From Enterococcus sp. 9E7_DIV0242 (lineage in GTDB: Bacteria; Bacillota; Bacilli; Lactobacillales; Enterococcaceae), in assembly GCF_002140975.2 (NCBI RefSeq), contig NZ_CP147247.1, positions 3,828,501 to 3,892,500 of the forward strand: a stretch of 64,000 nucleotides of DNA. Reading direction: 5' to 3'. Below, piece by piece: positions 41,633 through 51,540 of this stretch (positions within the stretch are counted from its first letter, which is position 1; each line of letters begins with the position of its first letter). Under the pieces are notes generated by a model. That model ran no database searches, was not told the DNA's origin, and saw only the letters and a list, made by a program, of their open reading frames with translations. A program made the translations under genes and the position numbers.

Positions 41633-43426
41633 ATGAAAAAAAGAAGTGATTATCCAAGACCTCAATTTAAAAGGGAAAGCTGGTTTAGTTTGAATGGCGA
41701 ATGGTCTTTTGCCTTTGATGATGAGGACCAAGGGGTAAATGAGGCTTGGTATGACAGTAAAAAGAACTTTCCACTCCAGATCAATGTCCCTTTTGTTTAT
41801 CAGTCGAAAGAGAGTGGAATCAATGAAAGAACGCCCCATGATATCGTTTGGTACCAGCGAATATTCACTGTAGATTATACCAAGAAACAGCGAGTGTTGC
41901 TGCATTTTGGTGCAGTTGATTATGAAGCTGATGTTTATATCAATGGCCAGCATGTAGGCAGACATGTTGGAGGACACACGCCTTTTGAAATTGATGTTAC
42001 CCCATTTTTAGCGGCTGGAGGGAGTCAGACGGTAACTGTTCGCGTGTTCGATCCGCATGCCGATGAATCGATTCCGAGAGGGAAGCAATTTTGGGAAGCT
42101 GAATCTCGTTCGATTTGGTACACTAATTCTACAGGAATTTGGCAGCCTGTATGGTTGGAGGTAGTTTCTGATACGTATTTGGATAGTATTCGATTTACCC
42201 CTATGTTTGATGAAGGGAAAGTCCAAATCGAGGTAGAGGCTAACCAGCAACGGTCGGCAGTGCTGGATTATGATATTTCCTTCAAAGGGATTCCTGTGGC
42301 TAGCGGTAGACTGGATTTTATTAAGAATAAGCTGGAATTTGATGTCGAACTGATTCAGAATCACATCTTTAGAACGAATTTCCACGATGATGGTTGGGCT
42401 TGGACACCGGAAAACCCTAATTTATTTGATGTAAAATTATGCTTATTGGATGAGCAAGGCGAGTTGCTTGATCGAATAGACAGCTATTTTGGTTTGCGGA
42501 AAATTCATAAAGAAAAGAATATGGTCTATTTAAATAATAAACCTTATTATCAAAAACTAGTATTGGATCAAGGGTACTGGTCGACTGGACTGCTAACAGC
42601 GCCAGCTGATGAGGATTTCATAAAGGATATCGAATTGGCTAAAGCAATGGGCTTCAATGGGTGTCGCAAGCATCAGAAGACCGAAGACCCTCGCTTTTTG
42701 TATTGGGCCGATAAACTAGGCTTCCTTGTTTGGGGAGAGTGTGCAGCACCACCTATGTACACAGCGAAATCAGTGGAGCTGCTGATGCATGAATGGACAG
42801 AAATTATCAATAGAGACTATAGTCATCCATGTATTGTTACATGGGTGCCAATCAATGAGAGCTGGGGTGTTCCTAATGTTCAGCAGGATCGCCAGCAACA
42901 GCATTTTTCTCAGACGATGTACCACTACTTACATGCGCTGGATACAACCAGACTAGTTATTTCAAATGATGGTTGGGCGATGACCGAAACAGATATTTGT
43001 GCCATTCATAATTACGCTCATGGTCAGGAAAAAGAGAGCGAGAAGTATACATTCTTCAAAGAATCGCTAGCGACAGTCGACGCATTGATTCATCGTCGTT
43101 CGTCTCCGTGGGCCATCTATGCTTCCGGCTTCACTTATCAAGGAGAACCGATTATTTTAACAGAATTCGGTGGAATTGGGTACGACGTTTCAGGTGAGCC
43201 GGGCTGGGGATACACCTCTGTAAATAATGAGCAGGATTTTCTGAAGGATTATGAACGGATCATGCAAGCAGTCTATGCTTCAGAAGCCTTATGGGGGTAT
43301 TGTTATACGCAGCTTTCAGATGTGGAACAGGAAATAAATGGTTTGCTTACTTATGAGCGACAACCGAAGTGTGAATTGGAGCAAATCAAAAAAATCAATG
43401 ATAGCTACCATAGAAATTCGATATAA
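41633..43426 (+). CDS. Glycoside hydrolase family 2 enzyme (beta-galactosidase/beta-glucuronidase-like)
   Basis: This 597-residue cytosolic enzyme has the GH2 order: sugar-binding jelly roll (WFSLNGEWSFAFDD at the start, DYEADVYINGQHVGRHVGGHTPFEIDVT), an immunoglobulin-like domain, and a TIM barrel. The acid/base is Glu409 in WVPINESWGV and the nucleophile is Glu511 in ILTEFGGIGYD. The substrate-binding block CRKHQKTEDPRFLYWADKLG is present. It has no signal peptide, so it should act on substrate imported by the ABC system. At 597 residues it is shorter than LacZ and nearer to beta-glucuronidase size. The sugar cleaved cannot be fixed from motifs. Confidence 0.9.
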   Translation: MKKRSDYPRPQFKRESWFSLNGEWSFAFDDEDQGVNEAWYDSKKNFPLQINVPFVYQSKESGINERTPHDIVWYQRIFTVDYTKKQRVLLHFGAVDYEADVYINGQHVGRHVGGHTPFEIDVTPFLAAGGSQTVTVRVFDPHADESIPRGKQFWEAESRSIWYTNSTGIWQPVWLEVVSDTYLDSIRFTPMFDEGKVQIEVEANQQRSAVLDYDISFKGIPVASGRLDFIKNKLEFDVELIQNHIFRTNFHDDGWAWTPENPNLFDVKLCLLDEQGELLDRIDSYFGLRKIHKEKNMVYLNNKPYYQKLVLDQGYWSTGLLTAPADEDFIKDIELAKAMGFNGCRKHQKTEDPRFLYWADKLGFLVWGECAAPPMYTAKSVELLMHEWTEIINRDYSHPCIVTWVPINESWGVPNVQQDRQQQHFSQTMYHYLHALDTTRLVISNDGWAMTETDICAIHNYAHGQEKESEKYTFFKESLATVDALIHRRSSPWAIYASGFTYQGEPIILTEFGGIGYDVSGEPGWGYTSVNNEQDFLKDYERIMQAVYASEALWGYCYTQLSDVEQEINGLLTYERQPKCELEQIKKINDSYHRNSI

Positions 43427-43445
43427 ATGAAGAATCTAAGACAAG

Positions 43446-43484
43446 AAAACGCCCCGTCAATGTTAGTGACGGGGCGTTTCGTTT
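43446..43484. terminator. Bidirectional terminator between the GH2 gene and ldh
   Basis: AAAACGCCCCGTCA (43446-43459) pairs with TGACGGGGCGTTT (from 43467) with a 7-base loop, and TCGTTTGTTTT follows. It is GC-rich and serves both converging genes. Confidence 0.9.
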
Positions 43485-43505
43485 GTTTTAGTATTTAATC
43501 ATCGC

Positions 43506-44486
43506 TTAGTTTTCTTCTGCTTCAAATTTTTCAAAAGCAGATTGAATGACTTCTTTCAGTGCAGAAGCAGAAGCGTTCATCCGATCTTTTTCGGAATCTG
43601 TCAGAGGAATTTCGATAACCTTTTGGATTCCCTGACGATTGATAACCGCTGGTGCTCCAATATAGATATCATTTTGTCCATATTCGCCATCCAAATAAAC
43701 AGACAATGGGAAGACAGAATTTTCATCATCTAGGATGGCTTTGGTGATACGAGCTAAAGCCACAGCAATACCATAGAAAGTTGCACCTTTTTTATCAATA
43801 ATGGAATATGCAGCATCACGTACATTGAAGAACAGATTAACCATTGCTTCTTCATCCACGTCTGGATTGTTTTTGATCCATTCATAGATTTGCAACCCGG
43901 CAACATTGGCATGAGACCACACTGGGAATTCAGTATCTCCGTGTTCACCAAGAATATAGGCATGGACATTTCGAGCGTCAACATTAACTAACTCGGCGAT
44001 TGCTTGACGGAAACGAGCAGAATCCAGAGAAGTTCCGGAACCAATAACGCGTTCCTTTGGAAAACCTGAGAATTTCCATGTAGAATAGGTTAAAATATCT
44101 ACCGGGTTCGCAGCAACAAGGAAAATACCGTTGAAGCCTGAATCAACGATCTGAGTCACAATTTCTTTATTGATCTTCAAATTCTTGTGTACAAGGTCGA
44201 TTCTTGTTTCCCCTGGTTTTTGAGGAGCCCCTGCTGTTAGTACAACAAGATCTGCATCATGGCAGTCAGCGTAAGAAGCAGCATAGATTTTTTTAGGAGA
44301 AGTGAAAGCTAATGCGTGGGAAAGATCCATCGCATCTCCTTCCGTTTTCTTTGTATTGATATCGATAATACCAACCTCTTGGGCGATATTTTGAGTGACA
44401 AGAGCGAAAGCATAGCTAGAACCGACAGCACCGTCTCCTACTAAAATAACTTTTTGGTGATCTTTTCTATCTGCAGCTGCAGTCAT
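43506..44486 (-). CDS. ldh: L-lactate dehydrogenase
   Basis: This 326-residue enzyme reduces pyruvate to L-lactate with NADH, the main fermentation end step in this group. It has the NAD site [28 protein letters not shown], the active Arg region DSARFR, and the catalytic His in [13 protein letters not shown]. The frame is open further upstream, but AAAGGA lies nine bases before the ATG at 44486, and [19 protein letters not shown] matches the start of enterococcal Ldh. It is the only minus-strand gene in this region and has its own strong promoter. Confidence 0.96.
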   Translation of the reverse strand: MTAAADRKDHQKVILVGDGAVGSSYAFALVTQNIAQEVGIIDINTKKTEGDAMDLSHALAFTSPKKIYAASYADCHDADLVVLTAGAPQKPGETRIDLVHKNLKINKEIVTQIVDSGFNGIFLVAANPVDILTYSTWKFSGFPKERVIGSGTSLDSARFRQAIAELVNVDARNVHAYILGEHGDTEFPVWSHANVAGLQIYEWIKNNPDVDEEAMVNLFFNVRDAAYSIIDKKGATFYGIAVALARITKAILDDENSVFPLSVYLDGEYGQNDIYIGAPAVINRQGIQKVIEIPLTDSEKDRMNASASALKEVIQSAFEKFEAEEN

Positions 44487-44523
44487 GTGTACCATTCCTT
44501 TCATTGGTTTCTTTGATACAAAA

Positions 44524-44552
44524 ATAGTATCACCATAAAAGACTTTTGTCAC
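44524..44552 (-). promoter_or_regulatory. Promoter of ldh
   Basis: On the minus strand, GTGACA (44552-44547) and TACTAT (44529-44524) are separated by 17 bases. The -35 box overlaps the palindrome TCACGTGA (44549-44556), which could be a regulator site. Confidence 0.65.
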
Positions 44553-44703
44553 GTGATTTAACTCGAAACTAGTACAGTTTTTCAAGCTGTTTTAGATGCA
44601 AACTCTTACATGTGCGATTCTTCACGATTCTTGTTTATTAAGAAAATCAAAAGGTTTTGCTATTCTCAAGAATACCTTAGTCAATTTTTAAATTTTAAAC
44701 GAG

Positions 44704-44730
44704 TTGAAACAGCTGGAATTGTGTTATACT
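44704..44730 (+). promoter_or_regulatory. Promoter of the pth-mfd operon
   Basis: TATACT at 44725-44730 is preceded by TGT, giving an extended -10 element (TGNTATACT). TTGAAA at 44704-44709 is 15 bases upstream, a short spacer that the extended -10 can make up for. The leader to pth would be about 235 bases. Confidence 0.55.
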
Positions 44731-44970
44731 GTTAAGACAGAAGCGCACTGTAACACGCTATTTCTGAAAAAGGATTTGCGATTATGCTTCTTTTTAATAA
44801 AACAAAAGCTAAATTTATTTTTTATAAGGAAGTGACTGAGAGTATAATCTGTCTTAGTCGCGTATTTTGTGTTGTATAGGATTGTTGAAAAATGGCATGC
44901 TATTGTTGATTTTGAATGACACAAGCAGCGAACTGTCGGCAATGATTAAATCAAGCAAGGGGAGAACGAA

Positions 44971-45537
44971 ATGAAAATGATCGTAGGATTGGGCAATCCT
45001 GGGAGCAAATATCAAGAAACTAAACATAATATCGGTTTTATTACAGTGGACGAGATTGCTCATCGTTACAATGCTGTATTCAAGAAGAATCAATTCGAAG
45101 CAGATATTGCTGAGTTTTTTATAGGAACAGAAAAAATTATGCTAGTCAAGCCACTCACGTTTATGAATGAATCAGGACGGGCAGTAGGACCATTGATGAC
45201 TTATTATGGTGTTGAGGACCATGAATTGATCGTGATTTACGATGATTTAGATCTTGAGATCGGAAAAATTCGTTTGAGGGAAAAAGGCGGTGCCGGCGGT
45301 CATAATGGGATCAAAAGCTTGATTTCTCACTTTGGAACGAATGTTTTTCCACGAATCAAGGTGGGGATTGGCCGTCCGTTGGGAAATAAAACAGTTGTCC
45401 AATATGTATTGAGTAAATTTCCTAAAGCTGTTCATGAGGAAATTTTAATTGCAGTTAAGAATGCGGCAGATGCTGCAATTTATGCCAGTGAAGGGCACAC
45501 TTTTGTAGACACGATGAATCAGTTTAATGGGAAATAG
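44971..45537 (+). CDS. pth: Peptidyl-tRNA hydrolase
   Basis: This 188-residue enzyme frees tRNA from stalled or dropped-off peptidyl-tRNA. It begins MKMIVGLGNPGSKYQETKHN, where Asn9 and His19 are catalytic, then has LVKPLTFMNESGRAV and IVIYDDLDLEIGKIRLR, with the GGAGGHNGIKSL tRNA contact loop. Length is standard. RBS AAGGGGAG. It is the first gene of the long housekeeping run and sits 20 bases before mfd, the usual order in Firmicutes. Confidence 0.97.
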   Translation: MKMIVGLGNPGSKYQETKHNIGFITVDEIAHRYNAVFKKNQFEADIAEFFIGTEKIMLVKPLTFMNESGRAVGPLMTYYGVEDHELIVIYDDLDLEIGKIRLREKGGAGGHNGIKSLISHFGTNVFPRIKVGIGRPLGNKTVVQYVLSKFPKAVHEEILIAVKNAADAAIYASEGHTFVDTMNQFNGK

Positions 45538-45557
45538 ACAGGAGGTGGCCAACGAAA

Positions 45558-48500
45558 ATGAATATTATTGAAAGAATCAGTGAAAGCACGATTGTTCAAG
45601 AGTGGTTTCAAAAACTGACAGGGAACCACCGTCAGCTTATCACAGGCTTGGCCGGCTCAGCAAAAACATTGGTTATGACTAGCGGCTATCAGCATAAGAA
45701 GAAAAAAATGATTGTTGCCGTGCCGAACCTTTATTACGCGAACCAATTAGTAGAAGACTTTAGAAATTTAGTGCCTGATGAGGAGGTTTATTTATTTCCT
45801 GTGGATGAAGTGCTATCTGCGGAAATGGCTTTTTCTTCACCGGAAGCGAGAGCGGATCGAATTCAGACACTGAATTTTTTACTATCTAGGAAAAAAGGAA
45901 TCGTTGTAGTTCCGGCAGCAGGCTTGAGAAAATTTCTTCCTAGTAAAGAGACCTGGAAGAAGGCACAGCTGCATTGGGAAATAGGTACCGAAGTTGAATT
46001 AGATAAGCTAGCACAAAAGCTAGTACTGATGGGTTATGAGCGTCAATCGCTAGTTGGTAAACCGGGGGAGTTTAGTATTCGAGGAAGTATTATTGATGTT
46101 TATCCATTAAATACCCCCAACCCTGTAAGAGCAGAACTGTTTGATGTTGAGGTTGATTCGCTGCGCTATTTTGAAGCAGATACACAACGTTCCGCAGAAA
46201 CTATTGAAAGTGTGACGATCTCTCCTGTAACAGATACGATTTTTTCAGATGACGACCTCTCATCGGGAATCGTCAAGCTTCAAGAAGCTCTGGAAAAACG
46301 ATTGTCTATAACGAAAGAAAAAACAGATAAAGTATTTCTTGAAGAATATTTTGGGCAAATACTTTCTTCATGGGAGGCAGGGATTCCGACTGAACATGCG
46401 CGTTATTATACGGATTTATTGTATAGAGAACAGACGACGATTTTAGACTATTTGCCAGAAGATAGTATGTTGGTTGTAGATGACTATGCCCGTATTTTAG
46501 AAACGGAACGAGAGATTGTTCGCGAAGAAGGTGAGTGGCATACTCAGAAGTTGGAAGAGAAACGTGTTTTTTCAGAGCAGACCTTCGGCGCCAATGTACA
46601 CGATCAATTAAGAAAACAACGTTTTACAGCTACCTTCTTTTCTTTATTCCAAAAGGGGATGGGCAATTTACGTTTTCAAGCTATCCATAATGCACAATAC
46701 CGCTCTATGCAGCAATTTTTTGGACAAATGCCTTTATTGAAAGCGGAGATGGATCGTTGGCAAAAGCAGGAGCAGACGGTTCTCGTGTTTGTTCCAACCA
46801 AAGAACGGGCGCAGAAGGTGGAGAACCTATTTCGAGATTTTGACATCTCAAGTGTTTCTGTATCAAAAAATCGGCTGCTAGAAGGAAAAATTCAGCTTGT
46901 TCAGGGAAATCTTCAAACAGGTTTTGAACTGCCAGCCGATAAAATCGTTGCAATCACAGAAAAAGAAATTTTTCATACTGTAACGAAGAAAAGAGCACGC
47001 CGCCAAACTGTTTCAAATGCTGAGCGATTGAAAAGCTATAGCGATCTGAAAAAAGGCGATTATGTCGTTCATATCAATCATGGGATCGGTAAATATATAG
47101 GAATGGAAACTTTGGAAGTCGATGGTGTCCACCAAGACTACATCACGATCCTATATCAAAATGAGGATAAGCTGTTTATTCCAGTTACACAGTTGAACTT
47201 GATTCAGAAGTTTGTTGCTGCGGAATCAAAAACACCGAAAATCAACAAGCTGGGCGGCAGCGAATGGACGAAGACCAAGAAAAAAGTTTCAGCAAGAATC
47301 GAAGACATTGCCGATGATTTGATTCAACTATATGCTGACAGAGAGTCGGAAAAGGGATTTGCTTTTCCGCCGGATGATGGATATCAAAAAGAATTTGAAG
47401 ATGCGTTTCCTTATTCAGAGACGGAGGATCAACTGCGCAGCACAGCTGAAATCAAACGAGATATGGAGAAATCACGACCGATGGACCGTCTCTTAGTTGG
47501 TGATGTCGGCTTTGGGAAAACAGAAGTTGCGTTGCGAGCAGCATTCAAGGCAATATCGGCTGGAAAACAGGTTGCTTTTTTAGTGCCGACAACAATTTTG
47601 GCACAGCAGCACTACGAAACAATTATTGATCGTTTCGAAGGCTTTCCTGTGGAAGTAGGATTACTTAGTCGCTTTAGAACGAAGAAACAGCAGAACGAGA
47701 CGATCGAACAAGCGAAAAAAGGACAGGTAGATATTATCATCGGAACACATCGACTCCTATCAAAGGATGTGGTGTTCGGTGATCTGGGGCTACTGATTAT
47801 CGATGAAGAACAGCGATTTGGTGTAAAGCATAAGGAGCGTTTGAAGCAACTTCGTTCCCAGGTAGATGTACTGACCTTGACAGCCACACCGATCCCACGA
47901 ACGCTTCATATGTCGATGCTGGGTGTTCGGGACCTCTCTGTTATTGAAACACCGCCGGAAAATCGTTACCCGATTCAGACCTATGTGATGGAAATGAACC
48001 CGGGCGCCATTCGCGAAGCAGTAGAACGCGAATTAGCGAGAGATGGGCAGGTTTTTTATCTCTATAACAGAGTAGATACGATTGAGCAAAAAGTAGAAGA
48101 ACTTCAGGCGCTGGTACCACAGGCGAGAATTGCCTATGCGCATGGGCAGATGACGGAAATTCAATTGGAGAATACGTTGTTTGATTTTATTGAACGTCAA
48201 TTTGATATTTTGGTCACAACAACAATTATCGAAACGGGTGTAGATATCCCTAATGCTAATACCTTATTTGTTGAGAATGCTGATTATATGGGTTTGTCAA
48301 CGCTCTATCAGCTACGGGGACGTGTAGGTCGGAGCAATCGAGTAGCTTATGCTTACTTTATGTATGAGCAGCAGAAAATACTGAACGAAGTTAGCGAAAA
48401 ACGTTTGGAAGCAATCAAGGATTTTACGGAGCTTGGCTCAGGGTTCAAAATTGCCATGAGAGACCTGTCAATTCGTGGGGCAGGGAATTTGTTAGGTGCA

Positions 48501-49094
48501 CAGCAACATGGGTTTATCGATTCTGTTGGGTTTGATATGTACTCTCAAATGCTGGAAGAAGCTGTTGCCCGTAAACAAGGGAAAAAAGTCGTTGATCAGA
48601 AGACATCTGTTGAAATTGATTTAGGTATCGATGCTTACTTACCAAATGAGTATATTTCAGACGAACGACAAAAAATCGAAATCTACAAGCGGATTCGTCA
48701 GCTTGAAAACATGGAAATGTATGAAGAACTGGAAGCTGATTTACTGGATCGCTTTGGAGAATATCCGGATGAAGTAGCTTATCTGCTGACAACAGGTCTT
48801 ATCAAAATGGACGGAGACCGGGCATTGCTTGAGTCAGTGAAGAAGCAGCAACAGGAAATCATCTTCACTTTGAGTAAAGTAGGCACAAAAACGTACACCG
48901 TGGAACAAATTTTTGAGGCCTTGTCTGCTACTTCGTTGAAGGCTGATTTAGCAGTCAATAACGAAAAGATGAGTATTCGTTTGAAGTTGTATAAAGGAAT
49001 GAAGGAGGCTTCTTGGCTGCAGGAAGTTTCTGCCTTCATTTCTGCCTTGCGAGAAGAGAAATATAAATCAAAACCAGAAATGGCTCATGGATAA
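45558..49094 (+). CDS. mfd: Transcription-repair coupling factor Mfd
   Basis: This 1178-residue ATPase removes RNA polymerase stalled at DNA damage and recruits UvrA. In order it has a UvrB-like N-terminal region (about 1-360), the RNA polymerase interaction domain of CarD type (GDYVVHINHGIGKYIGM, about 499), and a RecG-like helicase with Walker A GDVGFGKTEVALRAAF near 648, the DEEQ box near 748, TATPIPRTLHMSMLG, and the TRG-region (FKIAMRDLSIRGAGNLLG), then a C-terminal UvrA-masking domain. Full length with all motifs. Confidence 0.97.
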   Translation: MNIIERISESTIVQEWFQKLTGNHRQLITGLAGSAKTLVMTSGYQHKKKKMIVAVPNLYYANQLVEDFRNLVPDEEVYLFPVDEVLSAEMAFSSPEARADRIQTLNFLLSRKKGIVVVPAAGLRKFLPSKETWKKAQLHWEIGTEVELDKLAQKLVLMGYERQSLVGKPGEFSIRGSIIDVYPLNTPNPVRAELFDVEVDSLRYFEADTQRSAETIESVTISPVTDTIFSDDDLSSGIVKLQEALEKRLSITKEKTDKVFLEEYFGQILSSWEAGIPTEHARYYTDLLYREQTTILDYLPEDSMLVVDDYARILETEREIVREEGEWHTQKLEEKRVFSEQTFGANVHDQLRKQRFTATFFSLFQKGMGNLRFQAIHNAQYRSMQQFFGQMPLLKAEMDRWQKQEQTVLVFVPTKERAQKVENLFRDFDISSVSVSKNRLLEGKIQLVQGNLQTGFELPADKIVAITEKEIFHTVTKKRARRQTVSNAERLKSYSDLKKGDYVVHINHGIGKYIGMETLEVDGVHQDYITILYQNEDKLFIPVTQLNLIQKFVAAESKTPKINKLGGSEWTKTKKKVSARIEDIADDLIQLYADRESEKGFAFPPDDGYQKEFEDAFPYSETEDQLRSTAEIKRDMEKSRPMDRLLVGDVGFGKTEVALRAAFKAISAGKQVAFLVPTTILAQQHYETIIDRFEGFPVEVGLLSRFRTKKQQNETIEQAKKGQVDIIIGTHRLLSKDVVFGDLGLLIIDEEQRFGVKHKERLKQLRSQVDVLTLTATPIPRTLHMSMLGVRDLSVIETPPENRYPIQTYVMEMNPGAIREAVERELARDGQVFYLYNRVDTIEQKVEELQALVPQARIAYAHGQMTEIQLENTLFDFIERQFDILVTTTIIETGVDIPNANTLFVENADYMGLSTLYQLRGRVGRSNRVAYAYFMYEQQKILNEVSEKRLEAIKDFTELGSGFKIAMRDLSIRGAGNLLGAQQHGFIDSVGFDMYSQMLEEAVARKQGKKVVDQKTSVEIDLGIDAYLPNEYISDERQKIEIYKRIRQLENMEMYEELEADLLDRFGEYPDEVAYLLTTGLIKMDGDRALLESVKKQQQEIIFTLSKVGTKTYTVEQIFEALSATSLKADLAVNNEKMSIRLKLYKGMKEASWLQEVSAFISALREEKYKSKPEMAHG

Positions 49095-49108
49095 ACGGAG
49101 GAAACGAT

Positions 49109-50695
49109 ATGGCGCAAAAAGAGCTTCGAACAATGCTCCAAGGAGCGCTAATACTGACAGCTGCTTCATTTATAGCGAAGCTATTGAGCGCTGTCTATAG
49201 AGTTCCTTTTCAGAACCTTGTCGGTGACGAGGGCTTTTACGTTTATCAGCAAGTTTATCCTATTTATGGAATTGCGATGACGCTGGCTTTGACCGGACTG
49301 CCTCAATTTATATCTAAGATTGTTGCAGAGCAGGAATCTGTTAGTGGAAAAAAACAAGTACTTCAACGTTTATTTCCTTTTATTGCATTACTTGGTGTGT
49401 CAGGCTTTGCCTTTTTCTTCATAGGAAGTGATTGGCTGGCATGGTTAATGGGAGATTCTGATTTATCCCCCTTGATCAAGGTTGTCGCATTTACTTTCTT
49501 GCTGGTGCCGATACTTTCTTGTTATCGGGGGAATTTTCAAGGCCATCTATTGATGACGCCAAGTGCAGTCTCACAGGTGTTAGAGCAGCTGATTCGAGTT
49601 GGTGTAATACTTACGGCAGCGTGGTGTTATCAAACGTTTCAATGGAATGTATACAAAACTGGGACTGCCGCAATGGGTGGTGCTGTTTTAGGCGGAATCG
49701 CCGCCACTGGCATTTTATGGTACTATGATCGAAAAATACAACCGGGTAGTTCGGCCTATTTCCTGCGTTGGCAGATAGATAAGGAAGGACGAACACTTTT
49801 TTATCGTTTGTTCGTGGAGGGCGGACTCGTTTCACTGTACAGTGCGTTCTTGATTATTTTTCAACTAGTCGATTCGTTTTTTGTAAAGAATGCATTGGTG
49901 TTTTCCGGATTGCCAGATCATGCAGCGAAGGTCGATAAGGGTGTTTATGACCGAGGACAGCCGCTGGTGCAGTTGGGGCTGGTTGTTGCTTTGGCTTTGA
50001 GTTCCTCTTTTCTACCGGCACTAACAAAGTATTTTGTCAGTAAACAAGAGAATCAATTTATCATGGCATCCAGAATGTTTCTGCGTTTGACGACGACTGT
50101 CGCAACGGCAGCTTCTGTGGGACTGGTATTGGTTCTTCCCTATATCAATTTTGCTTTATTTAAAGACTACAAAGGAAATGGCGTGCTCGGAATCTATGTC
50201 TTTGCTATTGCATTGATGGCTGTCATTCAAGCCTATCAAAGCATCTTGCAGAGTCGTAATCAGTTTAACACTGCTTTTCTTGCGGCGGGCTTAGGGTTGC
50301 TTGGGAAAATATTGCTGACGAACCCGATGACACAGTATTTAGGAACAGCCGGAGCCAGTTTGTCAACAATCCTGTCATTATCCGTGACTTTGTTTTGCTT
50401 GATCATTACGACGGGATCGGAAATCAACCAATTTTGGTTTGAACGCGGGTTTTTAAAAAAATTATTGAGCAGTTTGGGAATAATGATTGCTACCCTATTG
50501 ATTTATCAAGGGATTCTGTCTATCATAGTTGGAGTAGTGGATCATCGAGGGCAAGCATTGCTTTTTGCCATAGTAGGTGTCGCAATCGGTGTTGCAGCAT
50601 TTCTCGCTGCAATTGTTCAGTTGCAGCTGTTTACAGTGAGAGAATGGCTGATGGTTCCTTTTGGAAAGAAAATTTTACGAATAAAAAAGAGGTGA
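49109..50695 (+). CDS. MOP-superfamily lipid II/polysaccharide flippase (SpoVB/YtgP/MurJ type)
   Basis: This 528-residue membrane protein has about 14 helices, beginning with [33 protein letters not shown], the usual start of the SpoVB/YtgP family. A basic polar patch in the first helices and the block [25 protein letters not shown] are typical. YtgP-type proteins can act as lipid II flippases in Firmicutes. It follows mfd by 14 bases and the S4-domain gene starts four bases after it. RBS GGAGGAAA. Which lipid-linked substrate it moves is not decided by sequence. Confidence 0.88.
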   Translation: MAQKELRTMLQGALILTAASFIAKLLSAVYRVPFQNLVGDEGFYVYQQVYPIYGIAMTLALTGLPQFISKIVAEQESVSGKKQVLQRLFPFIALLGVSGFAFFFIGSDWLAWLMGDSDLSPLIKVVAFTFLLVPILSCYRGNFQGHLLMTPSAVSQVLEQLIRVGVILTAAWCYQTFQWNVYKTGTAAMGGAVLGGIAATGILWYYDRKIQPGSSAYFLRWQIDKEGRTLFYRLFVEGGLVSLYSAFLIIFQLVDSFFVKNALVFSGLPDHAAKVDKGVYDRGQPLVQLGLVVALALSSSFLPALTKYFVSKQENQFIMASRMFLRLTTTVATAASVGLVLVLPYINFALFKDYKGNGVLGIYVFAIALMAVIQAYQSILQSRNQFNTAFLAAGLGLLGKILLTNPMTQYLGTAGASLSTILSLSVTLFCLIITTGSEINQFWFERGFLKKLLSSLGIMIATLLIYQGILSIIVGVVDHRGQALLFAIVGVAIGVAAFLAAIVQLQLFTVREWLMVPFGKKILRIKKR

Positions 50696-50699
50696 AGAG

Positions 50700-50969
50700 A
50701 TGCGTTTAGATAAATTTTTAAAAGTATCACGCATTATAAAAAGGAGAGCTGTTGCCAAAGAGGTAGCAGACAAGGGCAGAATCCAAATCAATGGTATTTT
50801 GGCGAAGTCTTCCAGTATGGTTAAAATTAGCGATCAAATCAAGATTCGTTTCGGTAACAAGATTCTTGAAATTGAGGTAAAAGAACTACATGATTCTACG
50901 AAAAAGGAAGATGCACAGAAAATGTATCAAATCATATCTGAAACAAGAGTTGATAATTCCGACGATTAA
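50700..50969 (+). CDS. rqcP: S4-domain RNA-binding protein RqcP (YabO)
   Basis: This 89-residue protein is almost entirely an S4 RNA-binding domain: [36 protein letters not shown]. RqcP works with RqcH in adding alanine tails to peptides stuck on split 50S subunits. The position between the flippase and divIC genes is the conserved place for yabO in Firmicutes. RBS AAGAGGTGAAG. Length is normal. Confidence 0.92.
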   Translation: MRLDKFLKVSRIIKRRAVAKEVADKGRIQINGILAKSSSMVKISDQIKIRFGNKILEIEVKELHDSTKKEDAQKMYQIISETRVDNSDD

Positions 50970-50972
50970 GAT

Positions 50973-51001
50973 TAGACAACCCTTGAAGATGTTGGTATAA
51001 T
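50973..51001 (+). promoter_or_regulatory. Promoter directly upstream of divIC
   Basis: TAGACA (50973-50978), 17 bases, and TATAAT (50996-51001) form a strong promoter. Transcription would start near 51008, only about five bases before the upstream ATG of divIC. Confidence 0.65.
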
Positions 51002-51012
51002 AAAGCGGACAT

Positions 51013-51483
51013 ATGAAAGCGAGTGAAGCGAACGAGATGGGAAAAAAGAATAAAATCGCTGCGCTGAATAATGAGTATACCAAAGAACAGTATGCTGAAT
51101 ATCAAAAACAGCAGAAGCAGTTGATTTTCAAACGTCGTCGATTAGCAGTCATTTTTTTAATAGGCATAGTCGTTTTTTCGATTTCAAGTTTTGAACTGAT
51201 GAAGGATTATGCAGAACTGCATTCCTTCGAGAAGCAAAAGTCAGAAGTAGTTGCAGAGTCAGCTGAGATGGATAAGAAGCTGGAAAAGCTTGAGCAGGAT
51301 GTCGCGTTATTAAAGGACAAGAATTATATTGCCAAGCTGGCAAGAGCCCGTTACTATGTTTCCAAAGAAGGCGAGCAGATTTATCCCGTACCTGATTTAG
51401 GGTCAGCAATCAGCGGGAATAGAGAAACAACACAAACCACAACAGACGAGAGTCAACCACAGACTGAAACCTCCGGGGAATAA
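51013..51483 (+). CDS. divIC: Cell division protein DivIC (FtsB family)
   Basis: This bitopic protein (156 residues from the first ATG) has a basic cytosolic N-terminus (FKRRR), one membrane helix (about 47-64, LAVIFLIGIVVFSISSF) and an extracellular coiled coil (about 72-110) ending in ARYYVSKEGEQIYPVPD, the FtsB-type end. It joins the FtsL/DivIB complex at the septum. Neither possible start has a good ribosome-binding site: the ATG at 51013 is right behind the predicted transcription start and the ATG at 51037 (MGKKNKIAALNNEY) would give a 29-base leader. The later start may be correct. Confidence 0.9.
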   Translation: MKASEANEMGKKNKIAALNNEYTKEQYAEYQKQQKQLIFKRRRLAVIFLIGIVVFSISSFELMKDYAELHSFEKQKSEVVAESAEMDKKLEKLEQDVALLKDKNYIAKLARARYYVSKEGEQIYPVPDLGSAISGNRETTQTTTDESQPQTETSGE

Positions 51484-51540
51484 GCGGATATCAGCTGTAT
51501 ATAATAATTTTAGGGTGAAAATAGGAGGATCACATTTTTT

